DNA of 64,000 bases, from positions 3,162,001 through 3,226,000 of the forward strand of contig NC_087068.1 in assembly GCF_963678635.1 (NCBI RefSeq), written 5' to 3'. The notes below the pieces were generated by a model, which saw only the letters and a list, made by a program, of their open reading frames with translations, searched no databases and was not told where the DNA came from. The position numbers and the translations under genes were made by a program. Below, one piece after another: positions 59,201-64,000 of this stretch. How positions within the stretch are numbered: position 1 is the first letter of the stretch; each line of letters opens with the position of its first letter. The stretch comes from Symsagittifera roscoffensis (taxonomy: Eukaryota > Xenacoelomorpha > Acoela > Convolutidae).

Positions 59201-61426
59201 TATTACCATGAAACGGATACAATAACAAAATGTCTATTTTTTCACTTCTATTTTCACTCTATTTCCCTCTGGTATTTCATTTTTTTCTTTCAGTTGTTTT
59301 GTTCTTTCACTTTTTTTCTCATTTTTGTTGGAAATGAAAGCATTCTTTTCACTCAATCAAAAGTGGGGAATGAAAGCATATTTGTTCACCTGCAGTTGGC
59401 CATGGCCGAGTGATCAATCAACTTGAGTGGAAAACGGACAGATGTGCCGATGGAAAAAAAGTACTTGCAAAATGAAGGATGATCATTCTCATGTCCGAAA
59501 GGGCTTATTAGCCGATAACTTCGAACCAAGGAAAAAATTTTTCAAACGGCCGAAAGTTATCACCTTTTTGTTCAGATTTTTGAACCCTGAATTTGAATTG
59601 GCATTAAATTAAAACTTTTCATACTTTTGTTCATACTGTCCATATTTCATGAAGAATCTCTTCGAAAATTATATGCAAAATAAACGTATTCCGAAGTCAT
59701 CAATTTGAAGAAAATGAAAACAAAAAGCCTTGTATCAATAAAATGAAAACAATTAATCATCATAGGAAAAAAAATTTCTGAATTGCTAAAAAAAAATCAA
59801 GAGCTTAAATCATCAAAAAAAATTATCATTCCAGCAACATATACAATTTCTTTTAAAGTTGCTATTTATGAAAAATTTAAGTTAAACCGAAATGTTTGAA
59901 ATGTTGTAATTCAAGTCTATTGCTTTTGACTGTTGATTGGCAAAAACATGCAAATTGTGTGGAGAATAAACTCTGTTCTAGACAGTTTTCAAGATGAAAG
60001 GTCGGCCTACTTTCTAAGAATATTTTTTTCAACAAAGCCGTCTTCACATTAAGCCGACATTAAGCCAACACTTGCCGTAAAAAACATCTTCAAGAATTAA
60101 TATTATTTTTTATTAGACACTGTTACAACAAAATTTAGTTCATTTTGAGTGTTCATCGTTTTTCTTATGTGGCCTTCTTGACTAACTATTTTAGAAGGTT
60201 CATAAGTTAAAAACCTTGATTCTCGTCGTTCCCGGGTTGACCTCCATACACCGAAAATGCTTATCATACAATTCCATACAACAAAAATCATGATCATACA
60301 GTTCCATACATCAAGTGTATGGAGAAAATGCTTACCATACAATTTCCATATATGGAAACTGTATGACTGGCATTTTTTTGATAGCGACAAAATTTTTAAA
60401 GTAATTTTGAAAAATTGCCCCAAAATTTTTTTGTTTTTTTTTTCAACCGCAAATCGAATTTTGTACGCAAACAAACATTTTCCGAAAAAAAATTTTTGCA
60501 TGCAAAATTTCATTTTTTTGTGTGCATAAAGTAGTCCTGGATATTAATTTTCCATTTTTAGAACATGGGTATTTTTAGAAAAAAATCGCTTTTGTTAAAA
60601 GCTTTTTTGTCAGTTTAAATAGAACAAGATTTCAGTTGTATTTGTTAAGAACATTATGAGAACCTGGAATTATTAAATTAGAGTTTTATTTGATTGCTGT
60701 CATAAAGCGATTTTTCTGATGCTACCACTTGACAATCAAAGAAGGCTTTTTCCACTTTCCCTCCTCCTCTGCTCATTTTCTATTGTTTTTTTCCTCATGA
60801 ATTGAATGCTCTTTTACAAATAAAAGCGTGACATTACTATAAAAAGAAAAAAGCACATGTATTCAAATAGTTCTTTTTTGTAAGACAATATTAGAATCAC
60901 ATGATCTTATATGAGGAGGGGAAAAAACAAAAGAGTCTTCTAAACTTTTAACAGGTCAAATTTCTTGTCAAAGGCATTAAAAATAAAGATGTAGAAAGTG
61001 TTTTCAGGCCATGAATGGTGAAAAATTAGATTTCTCAATTTCATTTTTGAGTTTCAATACGCAAACTTGCCTTAATTTCCTTTTTTACAAAATTGAAATT
61101 AAAAAGTAAAAAAATCATGATCTTTTTTTTTCAATTACCGGTCAATTTTGAACTGCACTTTCAAAACTGTCGAATCTCACTTATCGCTGTTTTACCAGAT
61201 GGGAAAGTTGGGATAGCTGTAACTATTCCCCCCTTTGGTAATAAGGAACGAATTTACACCTGTATAATGAAATAATTCAAAGGTTAAACATCCGTAAACT
61301 TTGACCCTAGTAGCAAATCTCCCCCTTATGCATTACGAAATAGTTACATAGATCCGGAATATTGTACGTGTGAATAAGACTCACCTCCTCACATAGTGCT
61401 TTCATTCGGCGTGTGCTCTCCAACGA
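53022..61426 (-). CDS. SNAP25: SNAP-25 t-SNARE, five of the coding exons
   Basis: SNAP-25 is the Qbc SNARE that, with syntaxin and synaptobrevin, forms the four-helix bundle driving synaptic vesicle fusion at the plasma membrane. Five minus-strand exons read in order: 61426 to 61385, 58868 to 58820, 58328 to 58211, 56078 to 55950 and 53232 to 53022. All introns are GT-AG, and split codons join correctly. The visible part is 182 residues; the family is about 206, so about 24 N-terminal residues are missing. They would come from an upstream exon that I could not find before 64000. Both SNARE zero-layer glutamines are in place (LDDQGEQL and IDNQNRQL). The palmitoylation loop CCGLFTCPW has three cysteines. 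A hAT-like MITE sits in the last intron. No frameshift or in-frame stop is present, so the gene looks intact. Confidence 0.95.
53447..53709. mobile_element. hAT-like MITE, copy 2 (inverted, in a SNAP-25 intron)
   Basis: The ends are CAGCGGCGGATTTATG and ATATCCGCCCCTG, and the flanking eight bases AAGCAAAG and AATCAAAG agree at seven of eight positions. Its interior is the reverse complement of copy 1: TGCTTTGGAAGAGCTCAGAA here corresponds to TTGAGCTCTCCCAAAGCA at 48932, and GTCAACCTAAG to CTTTAGGTCGACC. At 263 bases it is shorter than copy 1. Confidence 0.88.
54721..54960. repeat. Diverged tandem duplication, period ~136 bp
   Basis: The stretch from 54721 (CTTCTTTAATTAAGT, AGTTATCTATTTAAGTCAGAGCAC, ATTAAGTGAAGATAAA, GGTTTCAAAAGTG) is repeated from about 54857 (CTTCAGTTTTAAGTG, ATATCTATTTTTATCAGAGCAT, ATAAAATGAAGATGAA, CGCTTTCAAAAAA). 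The AGAGCA landmark is 136 bases apart. It lies within a SNAP-25 intron. Confidence 0.7.
55849..55883. repeat. C-run and 18-base G-run with hairpin potential
   Basis: CCCCTCTTCTGCAATA is followed by a run of 18 G at about 55866 to 55883. It lies 66 bases beyond the donor of the SNAP-25 linker exon, inside the intron. Long G-runs elsewhere in the window sit in similar settings (58749 to 58762) or inside MITEs. Confidence 0.7.
55950..56078 (-). CDS. SNAP25: SNAP-25 linker exon
   Basis: A TTTTAACAG acceptor precedes the exon and a GTGAGA donor follows it. The first base completes a lysine codon, and the exon reads [20 protein letters not shown], then [20 protein letters not shown], and AR shared with the next exon. 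This is the variable linker between the palmitoylated loop and the second SNARE helix. W-x-x-x-x-QDG-x-VV-x-x-QP and GG-[FY] are the conserved points of the family. The other residues are divergent from vertebrates and insects as far as I can recall. Confidence 0.93.
56079..58210 (-). other. SNAP-25 intron carrying a foldback element
   Basis: Bounded by GTAAGT and TTTTAACAG, this 2132-base intron holds the foldback element at 57146 to 57879. No other exon was recognised. The open frame at 56628 to 56876 on the plus strand has no recognisable motif. Confidence 0.8.
56990..57895. mobile_element. Foldback element in a SNAP-25 intron
   Basis: GAAGAAATTGCGAATTATTTATG and CTTGAGGTGGTT at 57146 are nearly the reverse complement of ACCACCCGAAGCATAAATAA with TCTGCCATTTTCTTC at 57845 to 57879. 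Further in, AGCTTGAAAATTGCTAATTAT (near 57305) pairs with the reverse of GTCAATTTAGCAATTTTCAAA (near 57721). A third, direct copy of the end lies at 57001 (GAAGAAAGGATGGAATATTA, GTGCTCGGTGTGGTT). No coding frame is present. Confidence 0.7.
58211..58328 (-). CDS. SNAP25: SNAP-25 exon with the palmitoylation loop
   Basis: The 118-base exon completes a glutamate codon and reads [20 protein letters not shown], then [18 protein letters not shown] and the first two bases of a lysine codon; GTAAGT follows. 118 bases equals, as far as I recall, the length of the alternative exons 5a and 5b of vertebrate SNAP25. Only one version is seen here, and I found no second copy beside it. The cysteine loop anchors the protein to membranes through palmitoylation in the known family. 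Confidence 0.95.
58329..58819 (-). other. Short SNAP-25 intron with a G-run
   Basis: This 491-base intron has a GTAGGC donor and a TTGTTCAG acceptor. It carries a run of about 14 G at 58749 to 58762 and a facing CCCCCC at 58793, which could pair. Confidence 0.85.
58820..58868 (-). CDS. SNAP25: SNAP-25 49-base exon (first SNARE motif)
   Basis: TTGTTTCAG precedes the exon, which reads [16 protein letters not shown] and one base of the next glutamate codon; GTAGGC follows. LDDQGEQL holds the zero-layer glutamine of the Qb SNARE motif. Its length of 49 bases matches, by recall, the vertebrate exon. The 3' splice acceptor is duplicated just upstream. Confidence 0.93.
58861..58918. repeat. Tandem duplication of a SNAP-25 splice acceptor
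   Basis: CCTTTGCTCTGAAACAATCAAA occurs at 58861 and again at 58893, 32 bases apart. On the minus strand each copy gives TTTGATTGTTTCAG followed by AGCAAAGG. So a second, nearly identical acceptor and the first eight exon bases lie 32 bases upstream of the real exon. Confidence 0.9.
58869..61384 (-). other. SNAP-25 intron carrying a MITE
   Basis: A GTGAGT donor and a duplicated TTTCAG acceptor bound 2516 bases. Inside is copy C of the CCCGGG-ended family (60231 to 60545). The plus-strand open frames at 59001 to 59192, 59165 to 59413 and 61093 to 61275 have no recognisable motif. Confidence 0.8.
60231..60545. mobile_element. CCCGGGTTGACC-ended element, copy C (one end only)
   Basis: CCCGGGTTGACCTCCATACA starts at 60231, and the sequence matches the left part of copy A. 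Shared blocks include ATGCTTATCATACAATTCCA, ATTGCCCCAAAATTT, CAACCGC with AATTTTGTAC, CAAACAAACATTTTCC, TTTTTGCATGCAAA and GTAGTCCTGGATA (GTAGCCCTGGATA in copy A). The flanking dinucleotide is TT instead of TA. No right end was found, so the copy is truncated. A hairpin CCATACATCAAGTGTATGG lies at 60303. Confidence 0.75.
61385..61426 (-). CDS. SNAP25: SNAP-25 42-base exon
   Basis: GTTTTAG precedes the exon, which reads [14 protein letters not shown] in phase 0, and GTGAGT follows. ESLESTRRM is a strongly conserved family motif in the first SNARE helix. Its 42-base length matches, by recall, the vertebrate exon that follows the start-codon exon. The start-codon exon (about 24 residues in the family) was not recognised in the remaining 2.5 kb. 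Confidence 0.95.
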
Positions 61427-61600
61427 CTAAAACAGCAAATAGTCTTTAATTAAGATTTGTAGGTTCTTTGTAAAATTATGAAAAAAATTATCTGTTCGCA
61501 TTTTTTTTAGCAATTTAAATATAAAACTTACTGTATCTCGCACTCTCGAAAAAATATGAATAAAGCTTGGGTTCAATTTTTTTCAGGTCATTTTTTCTCG
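61427..61600. other. SNAP-25 intron start, no further feature
   Basis: The acceptor GTTTTAG of the 42-base exon lies at its edge. The rest is AT-rich and shows no further exon. Confidence 0.5.
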
Positions 61601-61604
61601 TTTT

Positions 61605-62172
61605 AACGCGTTTTTCTCAAATTGGGTTGAGATTAGACAAAAAGTGAAGAGAGCAAAAGTCGCTTAGAGTTTCATTAGAATTTAAAAAAATGCAATTTTT
61701 TCTTCAAAATTCTCAACAAAAATTTTACCCCAAAAATGGTCACGTTGGCTTTTTTCAATTAATCAAGAATTACGCTGAAACTACTTTGTTAATTGATGAG
61801 AAAATTATATCACAAGAAGCTTATTACACAGCCTAAAAAGTTCTACAATAGTTGAATGTCCAAAACTTTGCGCAAATTGTTTAAAATTTGATTTTAAGCA
61901 AAGATTCTGAGGTTTATATACAAAAAATCAAACTTATTGATATCAAGTAAAAAGTTTTTCTCTTATACAGGTTTTTGAAGTTTTAACCTTTTTAAAGCAT
62001 TATTGATCTGTGTAATAGAATTCTTGTGATATATTTTCTCATTAATTAACAAATTAGTTTCAGCATAATTCTTGATTATTTGAAAAATTGCATCATAATA
62101 ATTTTGATGAAATTCTAAGCAACTTTTGTTCACTTTTTGTCTTATCTTAACCCAAATTGAGAAAAACGCGTT
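61605..62172. mobile_element. Long foldback element, arms ~180-235 bp
   Basis: The left arm starts AACGCGTTTTTCTCAA and ATTGGGTTGAGATTAGAC with AAAAAGTGAA; the reverse complement of the right arm reads AACGCGTTTTTCTCAA and TTTGGGTTAAGATAAGAC with AAAAAGTGAA. Further shared pieces are GTCGCTTAGAGTTTCAT / GTTGCTTAGAATTTCAT, AATCAAGAATTACGCTGAAAC / AATCAAGAATTATGCTGAAAC with TTGTTAATTGATGAG, and CACAAGAA with ATTACACAG. The left arm has an extra stretch of about 44 bases. The middle, about 61845 to 61990, is not paired. It lies in the SNAP-25 upstream intron and has no transposase frame. Confidence 0.85.
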
Positions 62173-64000
62173 GGAAAATTCAAAATTTGTTCGTTTTGTC
62201 CGGATAATTTAAATCAGCACTTTAGTTTGCTGAAAACTTATGATGTCGGCAAAATAATTATTGTTTTCATGAGCAACCTTTTTGTACAGAAACTTGACAA
62301 AAATCAACCTCAACAAAATTTCAGTTGCATGAAACATTTTTGCTATATCAAAATTTTTCCAGACCAAATCAAGGATTATTTATTAGAGAGAACATACAGA
62401 GAGAAAACGTTTTGCTTTTTAAAACTATTTCTATTTGTAGTTTATAGGGTTCTTGTGAAAACTGATTTATATCAAAAATGAATTTCATCAACTTTTTTCA
62501 AACTCAGTTTTAACTTTCCGCTAATTGTTCAAGATTTTCTTTGAATCACAATTCAACATTTTTTGTGGCATATAAATTCAACAATTTGATTTTTATAGCA
62601 TCTGACTAAGAATGACACAAATAGCTAAATTTTGCCATGGTTTCCTTGATCTAATTGTAGTCAGAATATACAATTCGCTTATAGAGAAGTTGGAATTAAT
62701 TTTTATTGAAATGTTCGAATAATTAATGAAAATATTTTGATTTTGTAAAACTTTTGTAAGATCATCATCAATCTTTTTTCATAGTCAATTTTTCAATATA
62801 ACTACTTGCTGTAAATTTGAAAACTCATTGTTAGACCCACTTTTGTTTAACAGTGTTGGTGCGTTTTTCTTTCATCGTCAATTTTTTAGTTCGACTTGTC
62901 GTAAATTTTTAAAAGTTGAATGCTAATGTCAACCCAATTTTGGGTAAACAGGTTCGGTGCGTACATCGAAAACAGTTTTTTAGAACATTTATCATCCTGA
63001 TCAAATTTCATGTATGATCTCATTAAAAAAGCTTAAGTGCTTTTAAGTTTCTTCTATAATTTTGCATTCGTCTTCTTTGAAACAGTCAAAACTGAGATAG
63101 CAATTTGGTCAAATATTATAAGGACAAGTTCAAGGCAAAATAAAGACCTGTCAAGACATGACTTCACTGATTTTTATCTAGACTTTTTACTTGGGTTAAA
63201 CCTCGAGAAACTAAAAGCACTATAAAAATATGACAGCAACAAACAGTTGTGTAGATAGTGCAAAAGATTGTTGATCGCATGTCAAAAAAACATTGATGCA
63301 GAAAACTACGGCAAAATTTTGTTTTTGCTTGACATCAAAACATACTTTTATTGTAGTGTTGTATGAAACAAAACACCTTTTTCTCGACTAATTTGATGAA
63401 TTAAAATGCATCCACTGTGTTAACGTATTACTAATCGAATGCCAAAGCTATTAAACGGCCATTGCAGCCTGCTTTAAACATTTCTTTGAAAAAATAGAAC
63501 TATTATATAAAACACTTTCAGCCGGCGAGTTAGGGGCAAGCTCAAAATCATGCAATTTTTGAGTATTATCTAGTACTGTAACCGCTCGCAACATTCTCGT
63601 AAAAGCAGTATCCAAACAAAAAAACATGCGCTAATTTTCTGTCTAGGTGCACAGTTGCTGTCTATTGTGAAACAAAATAGTACGAATTAGACAGATAAAA
63701 AAAACTCAATTTCTCACCATTTTCTTAACTTAGCATTTTTTCTAGAAATTTACACATAAGAAGAAAAGAGACATACATTCCTGTATTAGATAATCACCGT
63801 ATATTCTACATATTTATCACTTTGTTTTTAAGCATAATTTTCAACTGATTAAAATTGCGGTTTTTAAGCTTGTGCATCAAATAGTTCCTTTTTTCTGCGG
63901 CAAAAACGGTGCTTAATTTTCAATTAGGTAAAAATACGAATACGAATCAGTGGATACATGTTGTAAAACACATTGTAAAGGTAGGTATGGTGTTGACAAG
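62173..64000. other. AT-rich sequence, probably SNAP-25 intron, no exon recognised
   Basis: If the gene extends beyond the window, this is intron. I searched the minus strand for an exon with a start codon and the family's helix start and saw none. Plus-strand frames (62227 to 62481 and 63037 to 63225) lack motifs. A slightly GC-richer patch lies near 63521 to 63600. Confidence 0.45.

Noticed and set aside
59380-59415. Possible alternative SNAP-25 exon with ATGGCCAACTGCAG before GTGAAC
   Set aside because: It lies between two exons whose junction is already in frame, has no matching family sequence and would disturb the frame.

Overview
This is a window of an AT-rich animal genome, not a prokaryotic or viral one. 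It carries spliced genes with GT-AG introns, a very long tandem satellite array, several families of small inverted-repeat transposons and a decayed Ty1/copia retrotransposon. The clearest host gene is the synaptic SNARE SNAP-25, read on the minus strand across five exons. The SNAP-25 exons place the source among Metazoa. I cannot name the species; the sequence looks invertebrate, since it differs from vertebrate SNAP-25 in the palmitoylation loop and the linker.

Layout. Positions 1 to about 38695 are one uninterrupted satellite array of a roughly 93-bp monomer, about 415 copies, which continues off the left edge. The monomers fall into recognisable variant types. In the interior these types recur in a fixed order as higher-order repeats: an 8-monomer unit of about 742 bp and a 13-monomer unit of about 1.2 kb. 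The left few kilobases and the last few monomers before the right junction hold a different variant type and look older. From 38696 to 40146 I see no gene. A broken Ty1/copia-like element on the minus strand covers about 40330 to 43304, running from a gag start to the middle of the reverse transcriptase, with RNase H missing. A terminal coding exon on the plus strand (44566 to 44789) encodes a membrane helix and an acidic tail, possibly the end of a TLC-domain protein. SNAP-25 lies convergent to it, with its stop at 53022 and exons upstream to 61426; the first coding exon should lie beyond 64000 or was not recognised.

Mobile elements fill the spaces: a TA-flanked family with CCCGGGTTGACC ends (three copies), a hAT-like family with CAGGGGCGGATC ends and 8-bp near-identical flanks (two copies and one fragment, one of them inside a SNAP-25 intron), and at least three long foldback elements. 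There is also a GTAT microsatellite of about 49 copies and several long G or C runs.

There is no operon-like or defence-system logic here. The most notable points are the higher-order satellite close to a conserved neuronal gene, the complete order of SNAP-25 exons with preserved reading phases, a duplicated splice acceptor at one of those exons, and the nested small transposon families.
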